From positions 1 through 29,420 of IMG/VR virus record IMGVR_UViG_3300050821_004633: a stretch of DNA of 29,420 bases; one strand, given 5' to 3'. Below are positions 7,525-15,378 of this stretch, piece by piece. Position 1 is the first letter of the stretch. Each line of letters opens with the position of its first letter. The notes below the pieces were generated by a model. It was not told the origin of the DNA. It made no database searches and worked only from the letters and a program-made list of their open reading frames with translations. A program made the position numbers and the translations under genes. The stretch comes from a virus.

Positions 7525-8850
7525 TCAACTCGCCGCGCTGACCAGCGCCAGGCGGCGACGGCGCAGCTCAAGCTCAGCGCGCGACCGGGCCAGCGCCATC
7601 GCCGCATCCCCCTCGACTTCCTCCGGCACCCCGGAATCGCCCAGGATGATCGTCCCGTCCTCGCTGTACAGCGACCCGCCGCACTGATCGCAGCACCTGG
7701 CGTCCGGGCCGTTCACCGCGCCGCCCGTCACCGGGCACCCGCCGTTGCACGACGGCGCGCCGGCCGCGCAGCCGTCATCCGTGCACGACCCGTGCGGGCA
7801 CACCAGCTGCCCCGCAGCAGCCGCGTGCGGCGCCGGGTCATAGTCCGGGCCGTCCGTCGTGTCGACCTGGAACGCGCCCCGCTGCTCGCCCGCGCGCCGG
7901 TTCCGCAGCATCCCCACCGGGCGGCGCAGCGACAGCGCCTCGGCAGGCACTGCGGTCATCGACGAGCCCGCCGTGCCGTCGTTGGCGCCGAACACCACGG
8001 CGGACACGTCGCCCTTGTGCAGGTCCATCTCGATGATGTTCCGCTGCTCATAATCCGGTGACCACTGCTGCTGCATCACCATGAACGCGCAGCTCATCTC
8101 GTCCATGTCGCCGCGGTCCACCGCGCTGGCCAGCGCGCGCACGTCGTCCCGCGAACCGTCCATTTCCGGGACATCGACCCACAGCCCGTGGCTGTCCTGG
8201 CCGAGGGTCATCGTCCCGGCCTTGGTCCGGGCCATCGGGATGCCCGCGTCATTGTGGCCGATCAGGAACGGCACGTCACAGCTGTTCGCCAGCGTCCGGG
8301 TGCACGCTCCCTGGTTGACGATCTCAGTGAACTCATCGCCCCAGAAGTCCCACATGTCGAACGGGTGGTCGTAGACGGCGGCGTAGCCGTTGAACTGGAA
8401 CTTCGTCCCGCCCGTCCCGTTCGGCTTCGCGCGCATCTCCAGCCCGGACGCGCCGAACTGCAGCGACAGCCGCTCCGGTATGCGCAGCATCGACGAGCGG
8501 CGCTGCGCGCGCAGTTCAAGGCCGGGACGCGGCGCCGCGAACTGCTTCTCCGGCGGAGTCTCGCCCATCGCCCGCAGGTGGCTGGCCAGGTGCGAGTAAG
8601 CCTTGCTCTTCTCCGCCGCGCTCGCCGACACGCCGCCCCGGCTGCCGTTCAGCGCCGAGATCGCGGCGATACAGCCGTCCTTGTCCGCCGCGCCGACATG
8701 GCCGTCGGATGATACGTCGTGGTGCGGCAGCGACGAGTCCGACTTGCTGTCGCCGGGGATGGCGAACAGCGCGTTGATCGCCGACTTCGGCGGGTTGTCG
8801 CCCAGGTTCTTGACCTGCTGCGGGCCGTCCCAGCGGAACTCCATGGTCAC
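7525..8850 (-). CDS. HK97-family prohead protease with extra N- and C-terminal domains
   Basis: This protease should process the capsid scaffold domain. The catalytic core is at about residues 150-310. It starts FNGYAAVYDHPFDMW, has His199 in LIGHND and Ser253 in EMSCAFM, the His/Ser pair of S78-type proteases. At 441 residues it is about twice the usual size. Residues 20-100 form an extra N-terminal domain (KSAINALFAIPGD, DGCIAAISALNGSRGG, KAYSHLASHLRAMG). Residues 351-390 hold eight cysteines in a Gly-rich stretch. Start: GTG overlapping the portal stop as GTGA; an ATG two codons later is equally possible. Confidence 0.87.
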   Translation of the reverse strand: MTMEFRWDGPQQVKNLGDNPPKSAINALFAIPGDSKSDSSLPHHDVSSDGHVGAADKDGCIAAISALNGSRGGVSASAAEKSKAYSHLASHLRAMGETPPEKQFAAPRPGLELRAQRRSSMLRIPERLSLQFGASGLEMRAKPNGTGGTKFQFNGYAAVYDHPFDMWDFWGDEFTEIVNQGACTRTLANSCDVPFLIGHNDAGIPMARTKAGTMTLGQDSHGLWVDVPEMDGSRDDVRALASAVDRGDMDEMSCAFMVMQQQWSPDYEQRNIIEMDLHKGDVSAVVFGANDGTAGSSMTAVPAEALSLRRPVGMLRNRRAGEQRGAFQVDTTDGPDYDPAPHAAAAGQLVCPHGSCTDDGCAAGAPSCNGGCPVTGGAVNGPDARCCDQCGGSLYSEDGTIILGDSGVPEEVEGDAAMALARSRAELELRRRRLALVSAAS

Positions 8851-10088
8851 TCTCCCTGCCGTACGGGCGCCACCGGCGGCGGCAGCGGCGTCACCAGCGC
8901 GTCGATCTGCTCTTTCTGCTCCGGGGTCAGCGGCGAGCGGTCCACGATCTCCCGGCCCTCATCCTGGGTGATGATCCGGCTGCCCACCGCCATATGCAGG
9001 CCCGTCCACAACGTCTGGAAGTCCACACGGAGCAAGCTGTCAAGGTCGAACTTCACGTACTGGCCATCCGGCAGGCACTGGCCGAGCCACATCTCCCACT
9101 TCTTGATCCACCGGAACATGGTGTACGTAAGGAAGCTGAGCGCCCTCTGCTCAACATTGGCGTACGTGATCGCCGAGCCCTCCGACGCGCAGCCCACCAT
9201 CTCCGGCGCTACCCGCATGTACCGGCACACCTTGGAGTCGGACAGCTTCTGCGTGTCAAGGAACATGCTCTCGTCAGGGTCGATCTGGATTTTCTCGTAC
9301 TTCCAGCCGCCCCCCATCACCACCGGCTCACGACTGCCGCGCAGCGCCTCCATGAACCGCTGCTTCAGCGTCTTCGCGTCGTTCTGGCTGACCATGCCGA
9401 TCTTGTCGTTCGTCAGCACGCCCGACGGGTGGCCGCCGTCCTCGAAGTACATCGTCCCGAACCGCTCCGCCGACAGTCCTAGTCGCGTCGCGTGTACCCC
9501 GTATGCCACCGGCGACATTCCCAGCGGTGAACCGGGAAACCGGAACATCGGCCTGGACCACAGCTTCGCCGGGGGCACCAGCTGGTTGCGGAACTTGTAC
9601 TCATAGGTGCCGTCACCAAGCCGCTGAACGTGGACGACGCCCGGATTCTCCAGCTCCACCTGAGTGGGCAGCTGCAGCTTGTCCCGCGCCGCCACCTGGC
9701 CGAACTGGTTGCCCTTCAGGCAGTTGCTCAGCGTGCCCATGTACAGGAAGTCGTAGATATCGGCGTCCGAACCCGGCTGCTGCAAGATCAGCGGCTGTTT
9801 CGGAACCCTCGTGGCCTGCCCGGCACCGTAACCAGGCCCCTCGTACGCCCACGGGGTCAGCATCGCCATCGTGCTCGCGATCAGGTCAGCACACGCCCAC
9901 CACGCGCTGTGCTTGAGAGCACCCTCCGGGTCACCCTCCGACTGATTCTGAATCGCCTCGGTGTACGCGCCGATCGGCGGCGCCAGGAACGTCAGCGCGC
10001 GGCGCTCGAAACGGTCAGAGAACGAGTACGACGACGACCCCGGGACCACCTCGCCGGGCACGACGCGCGGCCGGGCGAAGACGGCCAT
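8847..10088 (-). CDS. HK97-family portal protein
   Basis: This 413-residue protein forms the dodecameric channel for DNA entry and exit. It has the features of the phage_portal (HK97) family: KHSAWWACADLIASTMAML near the N-terminus, a central beta region (GTYEYKFRNQLVPPAKLW), GSPLGMSPVAYG, FGTMYFEDGGHPSGVLTND, and ADxIxxxxxPL-like C-terminal helices. It starts MAVFARPRVV, inside the end of the preceding gene. Length and order (terminase, portal, protease, capsid) are standard. Confidence 0.9.
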   Translation of the reverse strand: MAVFARPRVVPGEVVPGSSSYSFSDRFERRALTFLAPPIGAYTEAIQNQSEGDPEGALKHSAWWACADLIASTMAMLTPWAYEGPGYGAGQATRVPKQPLILQQPGSDADIYDFLYMGTLSNCLKGNQFGQVAARDKLQLPTQVELENPGVVHVQRLGDGTYEYKFRNQLVPPAKLWSRPMFRFPGSPLGMSPVAYGVHATRLGLSAERFGTMYFEDGGHPSGVLTNDKIGMVSQNDAKTLKQRFMEALRGSREPVVMGGGWKYEKIQIDPDESMFLDTQKLSDSKVCRYMRVAPEMVGCASEGSAITYANVEQRALSFLTYTMFRWIKKWEMWLGQCLPDGQYVKFDLDSLLRVDFQTLWTGLHMAVGSRIITQDEGREIVDRSPLTPEQKEQIDALVTPLPPPVAPVRQGE

Positions 10089-10456
10089 AACCAGTCCTCA
10101 GCTTCAGGCAGATTGTGCCCGGCGATGATCTCGTAGGCGCGTTCCGCGACACGCTCGCGCCAGTCGCTGATCCTGTACCGCAGGCGTGTGCGCCACGGCA
10201 GCGGTGGCCGCGAACGTGGATTCAGCAGCTCGTCCGCCACGTCGATCTGCCCGTAGATCTTACGGATACCTTCGAGGCTTTCCGCGACTTCTCCGGTTAG
10301 CTCTAGCGCGAGGCCGGGCGGCACGAGAAAGCCGCCAGGGGGCGGCTCCGGCGAGCTGCCCATGACCTGCGCGGCGAACCATTCCTTGGTGCCGAACAAC
10401 GGGAGGCGGAGGTCTGCGCGGGCGGCGAAGTACTCCGCCAGCGGATCGGTCATCAC
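9992..10456 (-). CDS. hypothetical protein between terminase and portal
   Basis: This 154-residue frame starts GTG-ATG in a GTGA overlap with the membrane-protein stop. The first 120 residues look genuine (DPLAEYFAARADLRLPLFG, KEWFAAQVMGSSPEPPPGG, WRERVAERAYEIIAGH), with high third-position GC. The last 32 residues are Arg/Ser-rich and lie inside the portal gene in another frame (97-base overlap). They may be a read-through of a decayed end. No domain is recognised. Confidence 0.6.
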   Translation of the reverse strand: MMTDPLAEYFAARADLRLPLFGTKEWFAAQVMGSSPEPPPGGFLVPPGLALELTGEVAESLEGIRKIYGQIDVADELLNPRSRPPLPWRTRLRYRISDWRERVAERAYEIIAGHNLPEAEDWLWPSSPGRASCPARWSRGRRRTRSLTVSSAAR

Positions 10457-10713
10457 AGCCGCCTATCCAGCAGCAGCGCGAACATGCCGCCCGCGCCAAG
10501 CCCCACCCACGGCGCCAGGCCATGACCGAACACGTGACCAGCGAACTCACCCGCAGCGACCGAGAACATCGCCGCGCCCGCCACACCAGGAACCAGCGGC
10601 AGCAGCGACAGGAACCGCCCGATCACCGTCCCCGCCGTCTCGGCCAGGTTCCCCGCCGCGCCGTCACCGCTCAGGCGCCGCCGCACACTCGCGGGCACCG
10701 GGAAAGCAGCCAC
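10453..10713 (-). CDS. small membrane protein between terminase and portal
   Basis: This 86-residue protein starts at a GTG 4 bases after AGGAGG. An upstream ATG would add 18 residues without a ribosome binding site. Residues 27-80 contain two hydrophobic segments (VIGRFLSLLPLVPGVAGAAMF and LAPWVGLGAGGMFALLL), so it probably spans the membrane twice. The first 20 residues are basic and soluble. Two-span proteins can be holins, but the position next to terminase is unusual for lysis genes, so I leave the role open. Confidence 0.6.
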   Translation of the reverse strand: MAAFPVPASVRRRLSGDGAAGNLAETAGTVIGRFLSLLPLVPGVAGAAMFSVAAGEFAGHVFGHGLAPWVGLGAGGMFALLLDRRL

Positions 10714-10771
10714 GCCACCTCCTGTCATCACCTGCACCGATAATGCCACACGATGTGATCTGCACATAGGA

Positions 10772-12361
10772 TCACCAGATCGTCTGCAGCGGGTCGATTT
10801 CCTCCGTCAGTCGCGCCAGCGCGTCAACACCCATGCACAGCGTGATCGCCGCATCGATATGGATCCGCGACCGGCCCTTGCTGAGAGTGAAACCACGCTC
10901 CTGCTCACGCTTCACCGCCGCGTTCACCTGCCGCGCCTCGTCCGGGTCACCGGAGTGCACGATCTGCTGGCGGATGATCAGGTCGAATGCCAGCCCGCAC
11001 GCCGGGGTCATGTTCGCCGGAGACTGGTCGAACTCGATGACCAGGAAGCCCTCTTCCTCGAGCATCCGCGCGGGTAGCTCGAAGAACCGCGGGTCGTAGA
11101 CAAGTCCCCGGAACCGCGGGCCCAGCGCCGTCGCGGTGCTCTTGATGTAATCCCACACCTCGAGATGGTCGATCTTCCCGTCCCCCGGGTACCAGGTGCG
11201 GTTCACCGTGGCCACGCGGCCGTCATCGAGCTGCGCCAGCTCGCGCACCGAAACGCTGTCGCGCTTCAGCGCCATGTCAATCGCCAGCACCGTCGGCTCA
11301 TGGCCAAGGATCTCCCACGTGCCCCTGCATTTCGCCCACGCGCCCGGGTGATCCTTCAGCCACGAGTCCTGGCTGACCGGCACCCAGGCATTCGCGTAGT
11401 AGCGGATCCACTCGTGCGACGCCACTTCCGGCTTGTCGTACTCGCGGACCCGCGCCTCGACGTCCCACAGCACGCCCGCGGCGTCGGAGGCGTCCTGCAC
11501 GGCGATCCGCCGGTCCTCCGCACGGCTGTAGTCCAGGCCGTCGCGCGCCTCCCACCAGTCGAACAGCAGCCGCGGCGCGACCGACGGGTCACGCTCGGCC
11601 CGCCGCCCGTTCAGGTACATCGCACCGAGCAGCGAATGCTCGACGTCGAACCCGGCGGTCGAGATGTTCAGGTTCCGGCCCGGCCCGCGCTGAACCTCCG
11701 TGCCGTCCGGCAGACGGCAGATCATCCGCCGCTTCTTCGTCGACTTCCCGATCACCATGTGCACGCGGGCCTTCGTCGAGCCGATATCGCCCCACTCGTG
11801 GAGCTCGTCGCCGACGAACAGGCTGGGAAGGCCGCCCTCATTCGTCCCCGCGACCGCGGCGACCCGCTTCATGATCCCCGGCCGGCCGTCCGCGTACCGG
11901 ATCTCCGTGTCGTACACCTCGGCATAACCGCACAACGGCGCCTCCCGCACCGCCTGATCGCGGCCGCCGAGCATCACGCCAGCGATCGAGAACAGCAAGT
12001 CGGCCTGGTCGAAGCTAGCCGCGGCGTTCACGATGTTCGGCGACACCGGGGCGATCTGCGGCGGCCCGAACATCTCCAGGCACTCCAGCGCCGCCACGAA
12101 CGTCGTCTTCCCGTCACCCGTCGCCGCACCGCGAAGCGCCTGGTCGTAATGCCAGTATCCGCACCGCGGGCAGAACTCGTACCAGCGGTAGGTGAACCGC
12201 TTCTGACCAGCCCGCAGCCGCAACGGCTTCCCGAACCAGTCACCCTCCGCGCAGATCAGCAGCGACTGCATCCACTTCACCGCGCGCGGGCCCTCCGTCG
12301 GCCACAGCTCGCCCGGGGCAGGCTGCCAGCCGCAGTCGACGCAGCCGGGATCAGCGGCCAT
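10772..12361 (-). CDS. terL: terminase large subunit
   Basis: This is the ATPase-nuclease motor that packages DNA into proheads (529 residues, usual length). The ATG lies in a TGATG overlap with the upstream gene. The Walker A-like motif is RGAATGDGKT (77-86) and Walker B is LFVGDE (181-186). The C-terminal nuclease shows VLAIDMALKRDSVSV, GLVYDPRFFELP and the late acidic motif HIDAAITLCMGVDAL. The N-terminus has two CxxC pairs (Cys7/10 and Cys64/67, FCPRCGYW) that could bind zinc. Confidence 0.93.
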   Translation of the reverse strand: MAADPGCVDCGWQPAPGELWPTEGPRAVKWMQSLLICAEGDWFGKPLRLRAGQKRFTYRWYEFCPRCGYWHYDQALRGAATGDGKTTFVAALECLEMFGPPQIAPVSPNIVNAAASFDQADLLFSIAGVMLGGRDQAVREAPLCGYAEVYDTEIRYADGRPGIMKRVAAVAGTNEGGLPSLFVGDELHEWGDIGSTKARVHMVIGKSTKKRRMICRLPDGTEVQRGPGRNLNISTAGFDVEHSLLGAMYLNGRRAERDPSVAPRLLFDWWEARDGLDYSRAEDRRIAVQDASDAAGVLWDVEARVREYDKPEVASHEWIRYYANAWVPVSQDSWLKDHPGAWAKCRGTWEILGHEPTVLAIDMALKRDSVSVRELAQLDDGRVATVNRTWYPGDGKIDHLEVWDYIKSTATALGPRFRGLVYDPRFFELPARMLEEEGFLVIEFDQSPANMTPACGLAFDLIIRQQIVHSGDPDEARQVNAAVKREQERGFTLSKGRSRIHIDAAITLCMGVDALARLTEEIDPLQTIW

Positions 12362-12741
12362 CAATCGGGCCATTCCGCGAGGCAGCCCAGATACCACGGC
12401 AGCCATTCCGTGATCCGGTAGATCACCGTCCGGTTGACCGCCTCGATCCGCAGCACCGCGCCCTCATAACACGGTCCCAGCTCACGGCTGTGACCGGCGG
12501 CAAAAGTCAGCGTCACGCCATCCGCCGGGCCAGTCCGGATGAGGTCGAGCAGTTGCACGCTGATCACCACCTTCGGGTCCGCGTGCTCGATCCACAGGCC
12601 ATGATCCTTTACCGAGACAATGCAGTTGCCCTGCGGCAGCTGCGGCACGCGCGGGTCATTCGGGATCACCGTCGTCAGCTCCGGCCGCTCAGCCCAGTCG
12701 ACGGGGCCGAAGTCACCCGAGCCGGGCGTCTGGCTCGTCAT
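12361..12741 (-). CDS. hypothetical protein between small and large terminase genes
   Basis: This 126-residue protein overlaps the terS end by 29 bases and ends TGATG on terL. The ATG chosen is 8 bases after GGGAGGGG; another ATG directly behind that motif would add two residues. The sequence is acidic and beta-rich (GNCIVSVKDHGLWIEH, VVISVQLLDLIRTG, AVLRIEAVNRTVIYRI), ending in a Trp-rich helix (TEWLPWYLGCLAEW). The fold is unknown. Its place between the two terminase subunits suggests a packaging accessory. Confidence 0.65.
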   Translation of the reverse strand: MTSQTPGSGDFGPVDWAERPELTTVIPNDPRVPQLPQGNCIVSVKDHGLWIEHADPKVVISVQLLDLIRTGPADGVTLTFAAGHSRELGPCYEGAVLRIEAVNRTVIYRITEWLPWYLGCLAEWPD

Positions 12742-13198
12742 CGTCATCCCCTCCCGCGAAGCGCGCGTTCAGGTCGGCCAGCGAGATTTGCCGGTCCGCG
12801 ATCGTCAGCCCCAGCTTCTCCCGGTTCAGCGCACCCAGGCCAAGCAGCTGCTCGCACCGCTCCACCACCGAAATCGACCGCGCCATCGTCGAATACGACG
12901 GATGCTCGGCAGGCTGACCGACACTCCCGAGCACCACCGGCTTACGATCGGCCCGCCGCGCCGCCTTCTGCGCCCGCTCCCAGTGCTCGATGTACCGCAC
13001 CAGGATCGGCCCGTCCGCAGGCGTCCACGCGTCATGGACAGGATCAGTCCACGCCATCTCCCACGTCGCCAGAGCCGCAGCAGACGCCCGCGGCAACGGG
13101 CACGGGAAGTACGTCAGCCGCACGCCGCCCTCAAGCTCCGTACGGCGGCCATTGCGCTTGTCGACAGCGGTACCGGGCTGCTTCTTAGTCCGCGGCAA
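12713..13198 (-). CDS. terS: terminase small subunit, P27-like
   Basis: This 161-residue protein probably recognises the packaging site. The N-terminus is basic (PRTKKQPGTAVDKRNGRRTE). The central part YIEHWERAQKAARRA is followed by VLGSVGQPAEHPSYSTM and the helical CEQLLGLGALNREKLGL, matching the P27-type pattern (LGSxGQxxxHP ... LGLxxxxR). The start is TTG shortly after GGGGAGGG. It ends in an acidic DDDDEPDARLG tail that overlaps the next gene. It lies just after an HNH gene, as usual for this packaging type. Confidence 0.82.
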   Translation of the reverse strand: MPRTKKQPGTAVDKRNGRRTELEGGVRLTYFPCPLPRASAAALATWEMAWTDPVHDAWTPADGPILVRYIEHWERAQKAARRADRKPVVLGSVGQPAEHPSYSTMARSISVVERCEQLLGLGALNREKLGLTIADRQISLADLNARFAGGDDDDEPDARLG

Positions 13199-13213
13199 CG
13201 GCCCTCCCCGAAA

Positions 13214-13235
13214 GGATGGTCACGGATGGTGACCA
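13214..13235 (-). repeat. 7-bp inverted repeat and GGATGGT direct repeat upstream of terS
   Basis: TGGTCAC (13217-13223) and GTGACCA (13229-13235) form a perfect inverted repeat with a 5-base loop. GGATGGT also occurs twice 10 bases apart (13214-13220, 13224-13230). It lies 16-37 bases upstream of the terS start and could be an operator or a mRNA structure. Confidence 0.55.
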
Positions 13236-13744
13236 GTCCCGGCAAAAAATATCGCGTTTTGGTACCACGCGAAAAAGGAGCCGGGAGCGCGGGTCCTTAG
13301 GCCTGCCACTGCTAAAAAACGACATAATGTCCGGTTTCGTCTCTCATGGGCGAGTCTGCCGCAGTCGGATGAGTTGCATCGCCTGCATACGGCGAGTATC
13401 GGCCCGTCTGCGCCGCCGCGGCTGCGTGCCACAACGTGTCCTGCGGTCTTGGGGTTGTCGACGGTGAATGTCTCGCCGCAGACGCCTCGGTGCTGCGGGC
13501 AGCCGGGGCACTGGCAGCGGCTGGCTTGCTGGTAGTTCTGGTCATTGCGCTTGCGTTTGCTGAATGCCCATCCGAGGCCGCGTTGTGAGCCGCTAGGGCG
13601 CGCGTTGCGGGCGGCTGTGGCTTGCTGCTGGCATGGCGGGCATTTGAGTGTGCCGGTGTCGTCCATGTTGAACAGGACGCCGTGCGTGCGGCCACGGGGG
13701 CTGCAGGCACGGCATCCTGTGCAGGCGCACCAGCGGTGCGGCAC
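13220..13744 (-). CDS. HNH endonuclease
   Basis: HNH nucleases beside terminase genes help cut concatemers at packaging. This 174-residue frame starts at GTG (MPHRWCACTGCRACSPRG). It has zinc-binding cysteine pairs (LKCPPCQQQ; CQCPGCPQHRGVCG) and the HNH core AGHVVARSRGGADG...AVCRRCNSSDCG. The final 40 residues (after LAHERRNRT) have low third-position GC and run over a terminator-like hairpin. The functional end may therefore be earlier, or the stop was lost. An alternative frame ends RDETGHYVVF just before the hairpin, which could reflect a frameshift. Confidence 0.8.
   Translation of the reverse strand: MPHRWCACTGCRACSPRGRTHGVLFNMDDTGTLKCPPCQQQATAARNARPSGSQRGLGWAFSKRKRNDQNYQQASRCQCPGCPQHRGVCGETFTVDNPKTAGHVVARSRGGADGPILAVCRRCNSSDCGRLAHERRNRTLCRFLAVAGLRTRAPGSFFAWYQNAIFFAGTGHHP
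13244..13272 (-). terminator. probable Rho-independent terminator upstream of terS
   Basis: Reading the minus strand, TCGCGT pairs with ACGCGA around a 9-base loop (13252-13272), and the hairpin is followed directly by TATTTTTT. A U-tract is rare in this GC-rich sequence. It lies between HNH and terS and would end the early transcript before the packaging genes unless antiterminated. Confidence 0.6.
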
Positions 13745-13746
13745 GG

Positions 13747-13833
13747 CTAGCGTCCGCCTGTTGCGACGTAGATGCAGTAGGCGAAGAATGCCAGCAGCGC
13801 AGCGATCTGCAGTGCTTTCCCGATCTCGTTCAC
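13747..13833 (-). CDS. 28-residue single-span membrane peptide
   Basis: This very short gene begins at the GTG of a GTGA overlap and encodes NEIGKALQIAALLAFFAYCI followed by YVATGGR. It is one membrane helix with a short charged N-terminus. It shows the dense overlap coupling of this region, which argues for translation. Small membrane peptides are frequent in phage genomes; role unknown. Confidence 0.6.
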   Translation of the reverse strand: MNEIGKALQIAALLAFFAYCIYVATGGR

Positions 13834-14144
13834 TGGGTAGTCGTCTGCTGTGGTCCGGTCGGTGCTGGCTGAACCGGCTGCTGCGGTGCGCTGGCGCGTT
13901 CGTGCTCGAAGCTGGCGATGAGCCCGGTGACGAAGGTGATCTCGCCGGGTGCGAGCAGTTTGCCGACGCCTGCTTCGGCGAGGGCGACGACGAGTTTGTT
14001 GTCGGCGATCGCGGCGATGGCGGTTGCTGCTTCGGTGAGCTTGCTCATGTGGTTCTCCTGTGTCGCGGCCGGCGCGGGTGCGTCGTCCTGGTCGTGGTGG
14101 CGGTGGTGGACGAAGGCGTCGAAGCTTTCGATGACGCTGGTCAT
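13830..14144 (-). CDS. hypothetical Ala-rich protein with two possible starts
   Basis: The 104-residue frame starts at an ATG overlapping the upstream stop (ATGA). An internal ATG (SKLTEAATAIAAIADNKL) at 14048 has a clear AGGAG with 6-base spacing, so a 72-residue form is also likely. The common part is helical (VVALAEAGVGKLLAPGEITF, VTGLIASFEHERA) with a Pro/Gln/Thr tail. The N-terminal extension is His/Asp-rich (VHHRHHDQDD). No known domain is seen. Confidence 0.65.
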   Translation of the reverse strand: MTSVIESFDAFVHHRHHDQDDAPAPAATQENHMSKLTEAATAIAAIADNKLVVALAEAGVGKLLAPGEITFVTGLIASFEHERASAPQQPVQPAPTGPQQTTTQ

Positions 14145-14431
14145 GGCAGCCTCCAGTAGTCGGAGTTAGATGGCCGCGCACCGTCTGGCAGGGTGAAGAT
14201 TGAGTACACCTTGCAGCCGGGCACGACGATGGATGTGGTTGGTCCGGCGACGAGGGCGCACCAGTTGGAGTCGCGGTCGTTGACGTCGAATCCGAGTGCT
14301 TCGACAGCTGACAAGACGCTGACGGTGCCGATGAGGCCGCGCACGTTGCCGCCGCTGGGCAGCGGGATGAAGTCGATCAGCAGTAGTGCGCCATGGAAGT
14401 CGCGGCGATTCAGCAGCGGTTTTCTGGTCAT
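14141..14431 (-). CDS. hypothetical protein
   Basis: This 96-residue protein starts directly after the upstream TAG (TAGATG) and overlaps the next start as ATGA. It is mostly beta-type with hydrophobic strands (GALLLIDFIPLPSGG, RGLIGTVSVLSAVEALG, TTSIVVPGCKVYSIF). I recognise no family. High third-position GC and tight coupling to both neighbours support it as a real early gene. Confidence 0.65.
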   Translation of the reverse strand: MTRKPLLNRRDFHGALLLIDFIPLPSGGNVRGLIGTVSVLSAVEALGFDVNDRDSNWCALVAGPTTSIVVPGCKVYSIFTLPDGARPSNSDYWRLP

Positions 14432-14716
14432 CTAGAACGGGTCTCCGTTCGCGTCGCGGACCATGGCGGCGCGGTCGTCGCGTGCGGCGGCCTCACGGGC
14501 GGTGTCGTCCAGCCCGGCACGCTGCCGCCATCCGGCGACCTGATGGCAGCTGACCTCGGCCTCGTCCGTCTCGCAATCCGGTTCAGGGCAGTGGCGCTCG
14601 AAGGCTGCGAGGATCTCGGCGACAAGAGTGCGCAGTTCCTCGCATTCGGCGTGCTTGGCCCAGAACACCGGGCAGTAGATGGCGTCCGGGCCTTCGCCGC
14701 AGATCGGCTCGCTCAT
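14432..14716 (-). CDS. hypothetical Cys-containing protein
   Basis: This 94-residue protein starts at ATG in an ATGA overlap. It opens SEPICGEGPDAIYCPVFWAK and contains ECEELRTLVAEILAAFERHC followed by PEPDCETDEAEVSCH. Five cysteines and several acidic residues could bind a metal. The C-terminal third is charged and likely helical. Proteins with an ELRxxVAEIL helix and Cys/His residues are common among uncharacterised actinophage genes. Function unknown. Confidence 0.65.
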   Translation of the reverse strand: MSEPICGEGPDAIYCPVFWAKHAECEELRTLVAEILAAFERHCPEPDCETDEAEVSCHQVAGWRQRAGLDDTAREAAARDDRAAMVRDANGDPF

Positions 14717-15378
14717 TCGAAGTCCGCCTCCCTCGCGTGCTCGAACTCGCTCGCGTCGTCCCACACGCGCAGGCCATCGCTCGTGGCGGCGAAGCCGTAG
14801 GCGAATGACCCGCAGTGCTTGACGACGGCGTACCAGCGGTGGACGTCTGCGACCGGACGTTCGGCCGCGGCCTCACGGGCGGCGGGCGTGACCCCGGCGC
14901 GGTTGACGATGGCGAGCACGCGCCTGGCCAAGCCCTTGCCGTCGACCATGATGCCGGGCAGATTGAGGCTGCTCTCGCAGAGTCTGCCCACGTCCGCGAG
15001 CATGGCGCGGAGCTCGCGGCTCTCGGCCATGGCGGCGGCGAGTTCGGGTGCGACGCTGTTTGCCGCCTGGCGCTGCGTCAGCTTGTCGAGCCGCTGGTAC
15101 TTCTCGGCGGTGCTGTGGCCGTCCCATTCGGCGTTCGCGATGCGCAGGTGGCCGAACAGGTCGAGGTCGCGCGGCGCGATGTGCCACGTCATCTGGCCCG
15201 CTGGCGAGTCGACGCAGACGATTGCCCAGCCTTTCTCGTCGACGTCGTGAGCCGGGCCGATGCATGCTGGCCAGGTCGAGGACAGGAACGCGACGAGGTG
15301 GGCGCGCTCGCGGTAGAGCGCGTCGGTGCTTTCCTGCGGGCCTGCCTCATAGGCGTGCCAGGGTGTTTTCCCGCTCAT
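14713..15378 (-). CDS. hypothetical protein with WDGH motif
   Basis: This 221-residue protein starts at the ATG directly after the upstream TAG. A central NAEWDGHSTAEKYQRLDKL segment resembles the WDGHxTxEKY pattern that recurs in uncharacterised actinobacterial phage proteins. It is preceded by a beta-rich region (GWAIVCVDSPAGQMTWHI). A helical region follows (LAAAMAESRELRAMLADVG), and it ends HRWYAVVKHCGSFAYGFAAT. No catalytic residues can be assigned. It appears to belong to the early operon. Confidence 0.65.
   Translation of the reverse strand: MSGKTPWHAYEAGPQESTDALYRERAHLVAFLSSTWPACIGPAHDVDEKGWAIVCVDSPAGQMTWHIAPRDLDLFGHLRIANAEWDGHSTAEKYQRLDKLTQRQAANSVAPELAAAMAESRELRAMLADVGRLCESSLNLPGIMVDGKGLARRVLAIVNRAGVTPAAREAAAERPVADVHRWYAVVKHCGSFAYGFAATSDGLRVWDDASEFEHAREADFE

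Noticed and set aside
10453-10713. Holin call for the two-span protein
   Set aside because: No endolysin neighbour and the wrong place in an HK97-type order; only a membrane protein can be supported.
11165-12421. Long plus-strand frame (418 codons) opposite terL
   Set aside because: Arg/His/Pro-rich shadow with no domain; terL motifs on the minus strand are unambiguous.
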